A stretch of DNA of 64,000 nucleotides from the NCBI RefSeq assembly GCF_000590885.1, contig NZ_JFHN01000045.1, positions 124,001 through 188,000 on the forward strand. The letters are read 5' to 3'. Source of the DNA: Erwinia mallotivora. Its GTDB lineage: Bacteria; Pseudomonadota; Gammaproteobacteria; Enterobacterales; Enterobacteriaceae. A program made the position numbers and the translations under genes. Below, piece after piece: positions 8,217-18,499 of this stretch; within the stretch, counting starts at the first letter, position 1, and each line of letters starts with the position of its first letter. The notes beneath the pieces were generated by a model. The model searched no databases. It had not been told where the DNA came from and saw only the letters and a list, made by a program, of their open reading frames with translations.

Positions 8217-9008
8217 AGCAATATTCTCACAATTTCAACGAGCTGCATTTCTCTGGCGCATGGGCTGAATGGCAGGAACAATCGTTATTGGCCTGCCTTG
8301 AACCATACCTGTGCGCCAGAGCGGGCAGCAGTTGAGGTATTGCGGGGTGTAGGTTATGCACTCGGTGCAGCCTCCTGCGATCGCAGGTTATCCCCCCAGG
8401 CTGTTGGCCTGCCTCGGTATCGGTTCAAATCTCCTGTAAAAAGTGGTCAGTTCGGCTCCCGAACTTGTGCGTCAGATTCATGGCTCGTTGTGTGAGCTGC
8501 TTATGTCAAAGGTTGAGGCTGGTTGGTGCGGCGGCGTCACTTTCATGCGTTAACACGCGAAAAGTGACGCCACGTATTAGTACGCAGCAGGGCAGGCGCA
8601 TGCAGATGCCTGACGGCATAGCAAGGCGCAGCCAGCAGCGTTTAATACGCGCCAGAATTGAGGTGCAAAAAACCCGTCGGTACGGGATGTACCTGTCGTT
8701 AAGCAGGTGATGATATTGCTATCGGCGCAGGCAATGGCTATTACCTTGCTGGTAGCAAATCATTCACTGAGGAGAAGACCGAATACAACATTCTTTACAG
8801 CTAATGCCGATCGGTGCGGAAACGCTCGTTATTAGCCGTCTCTTAGTTTAAGGAACCTTTATCGTCACGTCATAGGTGCGTTTTTACTGACGATACCTGC
8901 TTTCAAAGGTGTGCAGGTTTACCGCTTCCAGCGTTGTCTTTCAGGTTATGACAACTTTCTTTGTGGTCGCCCGAAGGCGTCAGTCTCAGACCACACTCCA
9001 TTCCATAT
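8217..9008. other. Non-coding stretch between the recombinase operon and the toxin-antitoxin block
   Basis: I see no supported gene in about 790 bases. Short open frames here lack ribosome sites and recognisable products. The DNA contains several short inverted repeats (for example AACCCGTCGGTACGGG near 8671). CCCGAAGGCG occurs near 8970 and again near 9028 in a similar context. The stretch should hold the promoter of the leftward recombinase operon. Confidence 0.55.
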
Positions 9009-9216
9009 GACTTTGGCTTGTGACCACCCGAAGGCGTTTCTCACAGATCACTCGTATCGTCCTGATACTGGAAACATTGGTGGCTGTCGTTGACAGCAGA
9101 TTTGCATGGTTAAAAATACGGCAATTTTTTGTTTGCTTCAAGCGCTTTGAATCCGTCAGAAAGAAAGAGTAATCTAGCACTTGGTGCTATAGTTAAGGTG
9201 ACAGGATGTTAGCTTG

Positions 9217-9576
9217 ATGCGGATATTTAAAACTAAATGGTTCAGCAAGGCGGCTAAATCTCACGCTATCAAAGATAGTGAGTTATGCCACGCGATTGAA
9301 GCGGCGATGCAAGGGAAGGCGGACGATCTCGGCGGTGGCGTTTACAAGAAGCGGCTTAATCAGAATCGTGATCGCGCCATCATTCTGGCGAAAGGCGGGG
9401 AGCATTGGTTTTATACGTTCCTTTATGCCAAACAGGATATGGCAAATATCGATCAAGCTGAGCTGGCCGGGTTTCGTGAGCTGGCGAAGCACTATGCTGC
9501 CCTTGCTGATGAAAAAATTACGGCACTGCTCAAGAGTAAAGAATTGGTGGAGATTTGCCATGACGACAAAAAGTAA
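9217..9576 (+). CDS. RelE/HigB-like mRNA-interferase toxin
   Basis: A 119-residue toxin of the PF06296-type RelE family, starting MRIFKTKWFSKAAKS, with the conserved GGGVYKKRLN (40-49), the NRDRAIILAKGG strand and WFYTFLYAKQDMANI. Related proteins cut mRNA on the ribosome. The ATG at 9217 is used; an in-frame TTG lies one codon earlier. The end overlaps the antitoxin start by 17 bases, as in many such modules. It is the intact copy; the second copy has lost its ATG. Confidence 0.9.
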   Translation: MRIFKTKWFSKAAKSHAIKDSELCHAIEAAMQGKADDLGGGVYKKRLNQNRDRAIILAKGGEHWFYTFLYAKQDMANIDQAELAGFRELAKHYAALADEKITALLKSKELVEICHDDKK

Positions 9577-9883
9577 ATTCAAGAGTCCTGCATTTGAGGC
9601 TATCCACAGCGCAGCTTCTGGATTATTCAGCATTGATGCTATCCCGCAGGAAACAATGCGTAGCTTTGATAAAGCGTGCCTCAATAGCGTGGACGATCTT
9701 CAACCCCTTGAGATTAAGGCGCTGCGTGAGAAGCTAAACGTCAGCCAGCCGGTTTTCGCCAGCTACCTTAATACCAGTGTGTCAACGGTACAGAAATGGG
9801 AAAGCGGCGTAAAACGCCCTGGTGGCCTGGCGCTGAAACTGCTTGCGGTAGTGCAGAAACATGGGTTGAAGGTGTTGATTTGA
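9560..9883 (+). CDS. XRE-family antitoxin (HigA/NadS-like)
   Basis: A 107-residue antitoxin with a C-terminal XRE helix-turn-helix: ALREKLNVSQPVFASYLNTS (about 53-72), then VSTVQKWESGVKRPGG. Its N-terminal part should bind the toxin and its C-terminal part the operator. It is translated from an ATG inside the end of the toxin gene. A near-identical paralogue lies at 22700-23023, so either antitoxin might neutralise this toxin. Confidence 0.9.
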   Translation: MTTKSKFKSPAFEAIHSAASGLFSIDAIPQETMRSFDKACLNSVDDLQPLEIKALREKLNVSQPVFASYLNTSVSTVQKWESGVKRPGGLALKLLAVVQKHGLKVLI

Positions 9884-9985
9884 AGACCTTGGTTTGATTT
9901 AGTTGTACTGATATCTTCTTAAAATGACAATTTTGGAAGATAAGTTTTGAGCTAATTTGACAGGCTACTTAGTGCCAGAAAAAAA

Positions 9986-10317
9986 CGTTATAACGATTCA
10001 GGAAAACTCCAATTCGGTTTCCAGTTGGCCACTGCAGACCTCGTCATAGTAGTGTCAGCCTGATACAATTCAGCACTTTTTTCTGCGCAACTAAAACATC
10101 CGTCATGAAGCATCATTTAGCCGCGAACCACCTCTAAATCATGGCCTCCAGGCTCTTGCCTGAAGGCATTGTTGCGGTTGATCCGAGAGGCAAAAACAGC
10201 GGCCATAACTTACTGGCCTCGTTGAAAAAAACCAGCCTCCGTGTGCAGGCTAACTAATTTCTAATGGTGCTGGATTGAGCTGCAGCGACAACAAAAAACC
10301 TAGGAACACACTGAACA
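9986..10317. other. Leader region of the restriction operon
   Basis: About 330 bases without a supported gene. It should contain the hsdM promoter, but I see no convincing -35/-10 pair. Confidence 0.5.
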
Positions 10318-12912
10318 ATGCCATCCCCTAAACTTACACTCGCCCGCCTGGAAAGCCTGCTGCTCACTGCATGCGATGATCTGCGTGGCAATATGGACGC
10401 CAGCGAATACAAGGAATACATCTTTGGTATGTTGTTCCTCAAGCGTGCCAGTGATTTGTTTGATCAACGCCGAAAAGAGATTGAAAAGGAAGGTAAGGCA
10501 GCAGGCCTGTCGGAAGCGGATATCGCCCTTAACCAGGAAGACCCGGATCAGTATTCCGGAAAATACTTTTACGTTCCACCGCGTGCGCGCTGGAATGAGT
10601 CATGGACAGATGACGCAGGCAAACCTCAGCCTGCGTTGAAACACGTCAAAGATAACGTGGGTTCCACACTTAACAAAGCACTTGAAGAGCTGGAAGAATG
10701 TAACGTCGATGCCCTACAGGACGTGCTTAAGGTGACGATCAACTTTAACCGCAAGATCGGCCAGAACACGCTTGATGACGACACGCTGGTCGATTTTATC
10801 CAGAACTTCGAAAAAATACCGCTAAGTGATGAGGACTTCGAATTTCCCGACCTGCTTGGTGCCGCCTACGAATGGCTGATTAAGCACTTTGCCGATTCGG
10901 CGGGCAAGAAGGCAGGCGAGTTCTACACTCCGGCGGAAGTAGTGCGCATCTGCGTTGAAATTTGTGATCCGCAAGCAGGCATGAGCGTCTACGACCCGAC
11001 GGTAGGCTCGGGCGGGATGTTGATCCAGGCGCGTGACTATTTGCGAGAATGCGGTGCTGATGCCAGCGAACTGGCGCTTTACGGTCAGGAAAAAATGGGT
11101 ACCACCTGGTCTATCTGTAAGATGAATATGCTGTTGCACGGCATTTCGCACGCTGATATCCGCAATGCCGATACCCTGACCGATCCGCGGCACAAAACCG
11201 AAGGCAATGAACTTCGGCGCTTCGATCGTGTACTGGCTAACCCGCCGTTTAGTCAGAACTACGCCCGCAGCCAGTCTAAAGATGATGGCAGCGGTACTAA
11301 AAAGAAAGTTACCATTGCCTACCCTGGTCGTTTCAACGTGTGGATGCCGGAAAAAGGCAAAAAGGCTGACCTGATGTTCGTGCAGCATATGCTGGCGGTG
11401 CTTAAAAGCGATGGCCGCATGGCTACCGTTATGCCGCATGGCGTGTTGTTCCGTGGTGGGGAAGAGCGTGAGGCGCGCCAGTTCTTTATTGAGAGTGGTT
11501 ACCTTGAGGCCGTTATCGGCCTGCCTGGCAACCTGTTCTACGGTACCGGCATCCCGGCCTGTATTCTGGTTTTGAACAAGGCGGGTGCGGCAGCGCGTAA
11601 GCACGTACTGTTTATTAATGGCGATCGTGAATACCGTGAAGGTAAGGCGCAGAATCATCTGCGTCCGGAAGATATCGACAAAATTGTACAGGCCTACCGC
11701 GCAGGTCAGGATATCCCGGCCTACGCCAGACGCGTCGCAGTGGCAGATATCCAGGCCGAGGAATACAACTGTAACATTCGCCGCTACGTCGACAACGCAC
11801 CACCGCCGGAACCGCACGATGTGCGAGCTCATCTGCACGGTGGCGTACCGGTCAGTGAGATTGATGCCCTAGGCCACTTCTGGCAGAACTATGCTGGTTT
11901 GCGCGAGAGTTGTTTTGTGCCGCGTACCGCCACAGCGTCATTGAGCAATGGAGCGGTGCCTTATGCCGATTTTCATCCTGCGCTGCATGACAAACGTGCC
12001 ATTGCAGAACACATTAATCAGCACTCCAGTATCGCTATGCGGCAGGCCCAGTTTATGGCCGATCTACAAAGCTGGTGGCAGCAATATCTGCCCATGGTTG
12101 AAGCGTTGGCTCCCGATGTGGAAAATCAGCAGGCCAAAGCCAACAATGTCTACCAGATGCGTGCCACATTGCTCGACAGTATTGAGCGCACCTTTGCCAG
12201 CCAGCATCTGCTCAATCATTACCAGGTTCGCGGTGCTTTTGCCAACTACTTCAAACTGCTTGCTTCCGACTTTAAATCTATTGCTGCCAGTGGCTGGGGC
12301 CCGGAGCTCATTCCGGATCAGGACATTCTGCAAAGTCAGTTCCCGCAGGTATTGGCCGAGCTGGAGCAGCAGCATACCCGGCTGGCTGAACTGCAGGCTC
12401 TGTTTGCTGCCGCCAGTGAAGAAGAGTTTGAAGATACGGACGATACAGGTGTGTTGCCTGCGGGTGACGTTAAGGCCCTGAAAACCAGCCTGAGAGAAGC
12501 CAAAGGTATGATGAAGCTGGCCAAACGTGACAGTGCCTTTGGTAACTGGCAAAGCCATCAGCAGGAAGCCGCTCGTATTGAAGCACAGCTGGCCCGCCAC
12601 AAGGTGTTGGAAGACGAAGCTAAAGCCTTGAAGGCAGCGATAAAATCGACCGAATCGAAGAAGTATGAACTGGTGGAACAGGCGCGCCTGAAGATCGGTA
12701 ACGATGAAGCGCGAAAGGTCATTGTCGAACGTTTGGGTAAAGTGCTGTTCGACAGCTACCGCCAGTATCTGCGTGCCGATCAGCGGGCCTGTATCGCGGC
12801 GATTGAAAATTTGTGGAATAAGTACGCAGTCACCGCGAAGCAGATTGAGGCGGAGCGGGATGCAGCCGCAAAAGCATTGCAGGCGTTTTTAGTGGAGCTG
12901 GGTTATGAGTGA
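10318..12912 (+). CDS. hsdM: Type I restriction-modification methyltransferase subunit
   Basis: An 864-residue HsdM, longer than the usual 500-530. The N-terminal HsdM helical domain ([20 protein letters not shown]) leads into the adenine-N6 methyltransferase domain, with SAM-binding motif [10 protein letters not shown] (about 226-234) and catalytic NPPF (about 307-310). [10 protein letters not shown] is also typical. An extra C-terminal region of about 350 residues has a long charged helical stretch (about 690-800), seen in one HsdM subgroup. It transfers methyl groups to adenine at the site chosen by HsdS and forms the M2S and R2M2S complexes. The end overlaps hsdS by 8 bases. Confidence 0.96.
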   Translation: MPSPKLTLARLESLLLTACDDLRGNMDASEYKEYIFGMLFLKRASDLFDQRRKEIEKEGKAAGLSEADIALNQEDPDQYSGKYFYVPPRARWNESWTDDAGKPQPALKHVKDNVGSTLNKALEELEECNVDALQDVLKVTINFNRKIGQNTLDDDTLVDFIQNFEKIPLSDEDFEFPDLLGAAYEWLIKHFADSAGKKAGEFYTPAEVVRICVEICDPQAGMSVYDPTVGSGGMLIQARDYLRECGADASELALYGQEKMGTTWSICKMNMLLHGISHADIRNADTLTDPRHKTEGNELRRFDRVLANPPFSQNYARSQSKDDGSGTKKKVTIAYPGRFNVWMPEKGKKADLMFVQHMLAVLKSDGRMATVMPHGVLFRGGEEREARQFFIESGYLEAVIGLPGNLFYGTGIPACILVLNKAGAAARKHVLFINGDREYREGKAQNHLRPEDIDKIVQAYRAGQDIPAYARRVAVADIQAEEYNCNIRRYVDNAPPPEPHDVRAHLHGGVPVSEIDALGHFWQNYAGLRESCFVPRTATASLSNGAVPYADFHPALHDKRAIAEHINQHSSIAMRQAQFMADLQSWWQQYLPMVEALAPDVENQQAKANNVYQMRATLLDSIERTFASQHLLNHYQVRGAFANYFKLLASDFKSIAASGWGPELIPDQDILQSQFPQVLAELEQQHTRLAELQALFAAASEEEFEDTDDTGVLPAGDVKALKTSLREAKGMMKLAKRDSAFGNWQSHQQEAARIEAQLARHKVLEDEAKALKAAIKSTESKKYELVEQARLKIGNDEARKVIVERLGKVLFDSYRQYLRADQRACIAAIENLWNKYAVTAKQIEAERDAAAKALQAFLVELGYE

Positions 12913-14187
12913 GATTAGGTATGCACCATTGAGCAATCTTGCTGATGTCGTAATGGGTCAGTCTCCGGGTGCTGATTTGTGTAATACCGAAGAGCAAGGA
13001 CTACCATTTCTACAAGGAAGTGCGGAGTTCGGTGCATATTATCCTCACTCTGAAATTTACTGTTCACCTCCGCTGAGGGTAGCCAAAGTTGGTTCGGTAC
13101 TAATTAGTGTTAGGGCACCGGTAGGAACGATGAATTACGCTGATCAGCACTACTGTATCGGAAGAGGTTTAGGGGCATTCAAAGCTAAAGAGGGGAAATC
13201 AGATACGGTTTTTCTCAAGCACGCAGTCGAATTAAATGTGGATTACCTGCATCGCCGCAGCCAGGGGTCAACTTTTGCTGCCGTTTCAACGGATGATCTC
13301 AAGACGGTACCAGTGCCGATATTTGAACCAAAGAAGCAAAAAAAAATCGCTGCCATTCTCACTGTCATCGACGCTACCATCGAAAAAACCGAAGCCTTGA
13401 TCGCCAAATATCAGCAGCTCAAGGCGGGGTTGATGCACGACCTATTTACCCGTGGGTTATTACCTAACGGCCAACTTCGCCCACCGCGCAGCCAAGCCCC
13501 TGAGCAGTATCAGGAAACCGAGATTGGATGGATTCCGAAGGCGTGGGTGGTTTCTACTCTTGAAGAATTGCTTGCACCTTTGCCAAATAATATCCGAAGC
13601 GGACCATTTGGCAGTGCCTTGCTTAAATACGAGCTTGTAGAGGATGGGATTCCATTCTTAGGTATCGATAATGTTCATGTAGAACGCTTTAATTCTGAGT
13701 TTCGTCGGTTTGTAAGTAATCGAAAATTCCAGGAGTTAGCCAGGTATAGGGTTCGCCCTCGCGATGTGGTTATCACGATTATGGGAACAGTTGGTAGATG
13801 CTGTGTCATTCCAGACAATCTTGAACTCGGGCTCTCTTCCAAGCACCTTTGGACGATGACATTTGATCTCGATAAAGTAATCCCAGAATTGATCTGCTGG
13901 CAGCTCAACCATTCATTTTGGGCGCATGCGTGGTTTCGTCGTGCAATGCAGGGGGTATAATGGATGCAATTCAATCCAGCACATTGAAGACGCTGCACTT
14001 ACCTGTTCCTGGTGTTGATGAGCAAGTATTGATTTATGCCCGATATGTGAAAATTTCAGCGCAGATTGAGCAGGAAAAATCATTACTCGAAAAGCTCAGA
14101 AAACAGAAACGCGGTCTGATGCAGGACTTGCTTACCGGCAAAGTATCGGTAACGGTTGACGAACATGACACGGAGGTAACCGCATGA
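12905..14187 (+). pseudogene. hsdS: Type I restriction specificity subunit HsdS, frameshifted at a G tract
   Basis: The first frame (12905-13960, 351 aa) holds target recognition domain 1, the central helical spacer (AAILTVIDATIEKTEALIAK) and most of domain 2, ending AMQGV-stop. A second frame (13918-14187) continues the same protein: GGIMDAIQSSTLKTLHLPVP, then a distal helix with KLRKQKRGLMQDLLTGKVSV, mirroring LKAGLMHDLFTRG of the central spacer. Five G's at 13951-13955 sit at the break; six would give one 427-residue HsdS of normal length. This could be a fixed mutation, a phase-variable tract or a sequencing error. The truncated form lacks the distal helix that pairs with the spacer and contacts HsdM. 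Confidence 0.88.
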
Positions 14188-15239
14188 CCCAGCAGTTCCC
14201 GGCTTCACTGACCCCAGAACCCAGCGGCTACGCCGACTGGCTGGCTGACCTGAAGGGCCGCATCCATAGCGCTCAACAGCGTGCCGCACTGGCGGTCAAC
14301 CGGGAACTGGTGAGCCTGTACTGGCAGATTGGTCGTGACATTCTTATGCGGCAGGCCGAGCAGGGTTGGGGGGCGAGGGTCATCGACCGGTTGGCTCATG
14401 ATTTACGTACTGCTTTTCCTGAAATGAAGGGTTTTTCGCCACGTAACCTCAAGTATATGCGTGCTTTTGCCGAAGCCTGGCCGGATGCGGAATTTGTGCA
14501 AGCGGTGCTTGCACAATTGCCCTGGTATCATCAACTGGCGCTGTTGGACAAACTTAACCGTCCGGAAGATCGACGCTGGTATGTCAGCAAGGCTATTGAA
14601 CATAACTGGTCGCGTAATGTTCTGGTAATGCAAATTGAAAGTCGCTTGTTGCAGCGTAGCGGTACCGCAGTAACCAACTTCAATGTAAGTCTGCCTGAGC
14701 CACAGTCCGATCTGGCGCGTGAATCACTGAAAGACCCTTACCGTTTTGATTTTCTGGGACTGACTGAGGAAGCCCAGGAACGGGAAGTGGAAGATGCTTT
14801 GGTAAAACATGTGACTGAGTTCTTGCTGGAACTGGGCGCGGGTTTTGCCTTTGTCGGACGACAGGTATTGCTGGACGTGGGCGGCGACGAGTTCTTTATC
14901 GACCTGCTGTTTTACCATTTGAAATTGCGCTGCTATGTGGTTATCGAACTCAAGGGCGGCAAGTTCAGGCCCGAGCACTTGGGGCAATTGGGGTTCTATC
15001 TGACCGCTGTTGACCGGCAGGTGAAAGACGAGCAGGACAACCCGACCATTGGACTCCTACTGTGCAAGAGCAAAAACAAAGTGGTTGCCGAATATGCCTT
15101 AGGCGATAAGTCCCAGCCGATGGGCATCGCTGAATACAAATTAGTTGAATCCCTGCCAGAGGAGCTGCAAACCCGTTTGCCGAGTATTGAGCAACTGGAA
15201 CGAGAGTTGGCTAAGGGCGCAGAAAAGGACTCTGTATGA
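14184..15239 (+). CDS. YhcG-like PDDEXK nuclease (DUF1016)
   Basis: A 351-residue protein of the YhcG/DUF1016 family. The N-terminal DUF1016 domain (VNRELVSLYWQIGRDIL at about 34-50; FSPRNLKYMRAFAEAWP) precedes a PD-(D/E)XK nuclease core with FFIDLLFYH (about 237-245) and the ExK of VVIELKGGKF (about 252-261). It overlaps the hsdS stop by 4 bases and hsdR by 4 bases, so it is an integral gene of the hsd operon. Family members occur in restriction and defence loci. The activity here is inferred: an accessory nuclease or a helper of the type I complex. Confidence 0.92.
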   Translation: MTQQFPASLTPEPSGYADWLADLKGRIHSAQQRAALAVNRELVSLYWQIGRDILMRQAEQGWGARVIDRLAHDLRTAFPEMKGFSPRNLKYMRAFAEAWPDAEFVQAVLAQLPWYHQLALLDKLNRPEDRRWYVSKAIEHNWSRNVLVMQIESRLLQRSGTAVTNFNVSLPEPQSDLARESLKDPYRFDFLGLTEEAQEREVEDALVKHVTEFLLELGAGFAFVGRQVLLDVGGDEFFIDLLFYHLKLRCYVVIELKGGKFRPEHLGQLGFYLTAVDRQVKDEQDNPTIGLLLCKSKNKVVAEYALGDKSQPMGIAEYKLVESLPEELQTRLPSIEQLERELAKGAEKDSV

Positions 15240-18200
15240 GCGAATATAGCGAAGTCGAAAAGCCGTTTCTTAACCAACTGGCCGGGCAGGGTTGGACGGT
15301 CATTGACCAGGGCGCAGGTATACCGCAGCATGCAGGCCCCAGTTTGCGCAGTAATTTCCGCCAGTGGCTTTTGCCGGAGGTGTTCGATAACGCTATACGT
15401 GCCATCAATCGCACTGACGATGATCGGGAATGGCTAACGGACAGACAACTGGACGATCTGCGCAGTCAACTGCTGCGTCAGCCCAATCGTACCCTGCTGG
15501 AGTCTAATGAGGCCGTGCAGACGCTGCTCTTTAAGGCGCAGACCGACAGCAACGAGCTGACCGGCGAAGCTGACCCGGTGGTACGTCTGATTGACTTTCA
15601 TAACCCAGCGAACAACCAGTTTCACGCCATCAACCAGTTCCGCGTCGACACGCCGGGTTGTGTTAAGGCCTTTATCATTCCAGACATCGTTTTATTCGTG
15701 AATGGTATTCCACTGGCGGTGGTGGAATGCAAGAAAGGCTCGGAAACCTGTGCCAATCCGATGCTGGAAGCCTTTGTTCAGTTGCAGCGCTATATGCGCC
15801 GGCGTAAAGAAACGACAAACGCGGGCCTGAAGGAGGGCGAGCCGCGATTATTTCACAGCAACCTGTTGCTGATTCGCAGCTGTGGCCAGAAAGCGGACTA
15901 CGGAACCATTACGTCGGGCGAAGAGCATTACTACGCGTGGAAAACGCTCTATCCGCAAGAGGAAGCCGCCCGGGAGGGCTTAAATGCTCAGCAGCAACTG
16001 ATTGCCGGAATGTTGAATAAACCCAATCTGTTACAGATTTTGCGTACCAGCGCGGTGTTTATGGATACGGACGGTGGGCCGCGCGTCAAAGTGGTGTGCC
16101 GATATCAGCAGTTTCGTGCCGCAGGCAAGATTATCGAGCGTTTGCGTCAGGGTGGGACAGCGCTGGATCGCAGTGGTGTGGTGTGGCATACCCAGGGTTC
16201 CGGCAAGTCGTTAACCATGGTGTTTCTGGCACGAATGATCCGTTCAAGCCTTGACCTGAACGATTATAAGATGGTGCTGGTGAATGATCGGCAGGATCTG
16301 GAGAAGCAACTGTCAGACACTGCCACCCTGATTGGTGGGCGGGTGAATGTGATTGAAAGCCGTCAGGGCTTGCGCGCGCATCTGTCTGGCGACAGTTCGG
16401 ATGTGAACATGGTGATGGTGCATAAGTTCCAGGAGCATAAACTGACGCTGACGAATACGGTCGCTGAGGCGTTGGGCACTTATCGTGCGATGCCTGCGGG
16501 CAAAACCTTTGGTGTAGTAAACAGTTCTGAGCGCATCATCCTAATGATTGATGAGGCGCACCGCACACAAAGTTCGGATCTCGGCGACAACCTGTTTGAG
16601 GCTTTTCCTCATGCGGCACGTATTGCTTTTACCGGCACGCCCTTGCTCACCGAGCGCCATGGTGAAAAGAAAACCCATAAGCGTTTTGGCGAATACATCG
16701 ACACCTATCGGCTGATGGATGCGGTTAACGATGGCGCCACGCTGCAAATCCTCTACGAAGGCAAAACCGCCGACAGCGCCCTGAACGAGAAGCATGCCTT
16801 TGATACGGCGTTTGAAGATTTATTCAAAGACCGTAGCGATGAGGAATTGCTGGCGATCAAGAAGAAATACGGTGCTACCGGCGATATTCTTGAGGCTGAA
16901 AACCGGATTAACGCTATTGCCCGTGATCTGGTGGCGCACTATGTGGACAATATCCTACCTAATGGTTTTAAGGCGCAGGTGGTGTGCCATTCCAAACTGG
17001 CCTGCGTGCGTTATCGTAACGGAATAGAGGCAGCACTGGCCGACCGGATTGCCAGGGAAGAAGGGCAGGCAGTGCCTGATACAGCATTGATCGAACGCCT
17101 GCGCTTTCTCAAAACCGCGGTGGTGATATCCAGTGACGGCACCAACGAAGCGGCATTCATCACTTATGCCCGCAAGCAGGCGCAGCAGATGAATGCGGTG
17201 GAGAACTTTTGCCGCGGCTTCGATCAGAATGATCCGGACAAAGCCAACACCGGCATCGCTTTTCTGATCGTGTGCGATATGCTGCTGACGGGTTTTGACG
17301 CGCCTATTGAACAAGTGATGTATATCGACAAAAAGTTGCGTGAACACAGCTTGTTACAGGCCATTGCGCGTACCAATCGTGTGAGAAAGGGTAAGCAGCG
17401 TGGTTACATCGTTGATTATATCGGTTTGGCCAATCACCTGACCGATGCGCTGACGCTGTATGCCGCCAGTGAAGAGCTGCAGGAACTGCATGATGGCATG
17501 CAGAACATCTCGTCAGAACTCCCGATACTGGACGAACGCTATCAGCGGCTACTGCAACATTTTAGTGCTCTGGGTATCAGGCAGATTAAAGCTTTCGTTA
17601 ACGGCGAGTTACCGCATCTGGATGCCGAGGCTGCCGTAGTACATCAGGCGGTTAAGGTGCTCAAAGATGAGAAGAAACGTGCCGATTTCGAAGTGTATCT
17701 CAAGAAGTTCCTGATGAGTCTGGATATCATTCTGCCGCATTACTCTGCCCAGCCTTACCGGGTGCCTGCGAAGCGGTTTGGTTATATTCTGCAGGTGACC
17801 AAAGAGCGGTACAAGGACACCAGCCTTGATCTGGGGAGTGCAGGTGAAAAGGTCAAAGCACTTATTAATGAGCATCTAATCAGTTTGGGAATTAACCCGA
17901 AGGTGCCGCCTGTTGAGCTGTTGGCGGAAGACTTTCTCTATAAGTTAACTGCGCATGCTGGCGAGAATAGCGAAGCCAAGGCCAGCGAGATGGAACATGC
18001 CATCCGTAAGCACTGTACTGTTCACCACGATGAAGATCCCGCCTTTTATAAGAGCCTGTCAGCGAAGGTGGATGCGCTTATTGAAAAGCACCATGACGAA
18101 TGGGAAATGCTGGCTGAAAAGCTGTCAGAGCTGCGCAAAGAAGCTATTGCAGGGCGACAGCAAGGTGAGGGCGGTATGAGCAAGGAGGCGACCACTTTTT

Positions 18201-18499
18201 ATCAGTATATCGTTCAGCTTGGTTTTGCCAGCGGTACGGTGAATGATGCTGATAAGCCTGCGTTCAAAGCATTGATGGAGGCATCTGTGAAAATACTGCA
18301 GGAAACCATTTCCAGCATCGACTTCTGGCAAAACCCTGATAAGCAGAAACGTGTGCGTGGTTCGATTAAAACAGAGATCGCAAAGACTGGCATTGAAGAG
18401 CTTAAGCTAAACCGTGAACGTGTGGCTGTGGAAATCATGAAGCTGGCTAAAAATCGCCACGATGAACTGGTCAACATCGCGCCGGCAGGAGGCACCTGA
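15236..18499 (+). CDS. hsdR: Type I restriction endonuclease subunit
   Basis: A 1087-residue HsdR. The N-terminal nuclease domain has IIPDIVLFV and ECK in LAVVECKKGS (about 149-166). The SF2 motor has Walker A QGSGKS (about 319), DEAH (about 438) and FTGTPL (about 464), then helicase domain 2 with LLTGFDAP and the conserved IARTNR. The C-terminal helical region should contact the HsdM-HsdS core. It translocates DNA using ATP and cuts at a distance from unmethylated sites. The start (ATGA) overlaps the yhcG-like gene and the end overlaps the metallopeptidase gene by one base. Confidence 0.96.
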   Translation: MSEYSEVEKPFLNQLAGQGWTVIDQGAGIPQHAGPSLRSNFRQWLLPEVFDNAIRAINRTDDDREWLTDRQLDDLRSQLLRQPNRTLLESNEAVQTLLFKAQTDSNELTGEADPVVRLIDFHNPANNQFHAINQFRVDTPGCVKAFIIPDIVLFVNGIPLAVVECKKGSETCANPMLEAFVQLQRYMRRRKETTNAGLKEGEPRLFHSNLLLIRSCGQKADYGTITSGEEHYYAWKTLYPQEEAAREGLNAQQQLIAGMLNKPNLLQILRTSAVFMDTDGGPRVKVVCRYQQFRAAGKIIERLRQGGTALDRSGVVWHTQGSGKSLTMVFLARMIRSSLDLNDYKMVLVNDRQDLEKQLSDTATLIGGRVNVIESRQGLRAHLSGDSSDVNMVMVHKFQEHKLTLTNTVAEALGTYRAMPAGKTFGVVNSSERIILMIDEAHRTQSSDLGDNLFEAFPHAARIAFTGTPLLTERHGEKKTHKRFGEYIDTYRLMDAVNDGATLQILYEGKTADSALNEKHAFDTAFEDLFKDRSDEELLAIKKKYGATGDILEAENRINAIARDLVAHYVDNILPNGFKAQVVCHSKLACVRYRNGIEAALADRIAREEGQAVPDTALIERLRFLKTAVVISSDGTNEAAFITYARKQAQQMNAVENFCRGFDQNDPDKANTGIAFLIVCDMLLTGFDAPIEQVMYIDKKLREHSLLQAIARTNRVRKGKQRGYIVDYIGLANHLTDALTLYAASEELQELHDGMQNISSELPILDERYQRLLQHFSALGIRQIKAFVNGELPHLDAEAAVVHQAVKVLKDEKKRADFEVYLKKFLMSLDIILPHYSAQPYRVPAKRFGYILQVTKERYKDTSLDLGSAGEKVKALINEHLISLGINPKVPPVELLAEDFLYKLTAHAGENSEAKASEMEHAIRKHCTVHHDEDPAFYKSLSAKVDALIEKHHDEWEMLAEKLSELRKEAIAGRQQGEGGMSKEATTFYQYIVQLGFASGTVNDADKPAFKALMEASVKILQETISSIDFWQNPDKQKRVRGSIKTEIAKTGIEELKLNRERVAVEIMKLAKNRHDELVNIAPAGGT

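Larger units (their letters stand above)
9009..9985 (+). repeat. Toxin-antitoxin block, copy 1 (duplicated at 22151-23112)
   Basis: Starting at ACTTTGGCTTGTGACC, this block is strongly similar to 22151-23112 through the promoter region, toxin and antitoxin. Weaker similarity continues to GACAGGCTACTTAGTGCCAG near 9985. The copies are about 13 kb apart in direct orientation, one inside and one outside the leuX element. Confidence 0.85.

Noticed and set aside
8298..8710. Two short plus-strand open frames in the gap before the toxin-antitoxin block
   Set aside because: Neither has a ribosome site or a protein-like pattern, and they overlap in different frames.
10822..11838. A 338-residue open frame on the minus strand
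   Set aside because: It lies entirely inside hsdM, has no recognisable domain and follows from the codon bias of hsdM.
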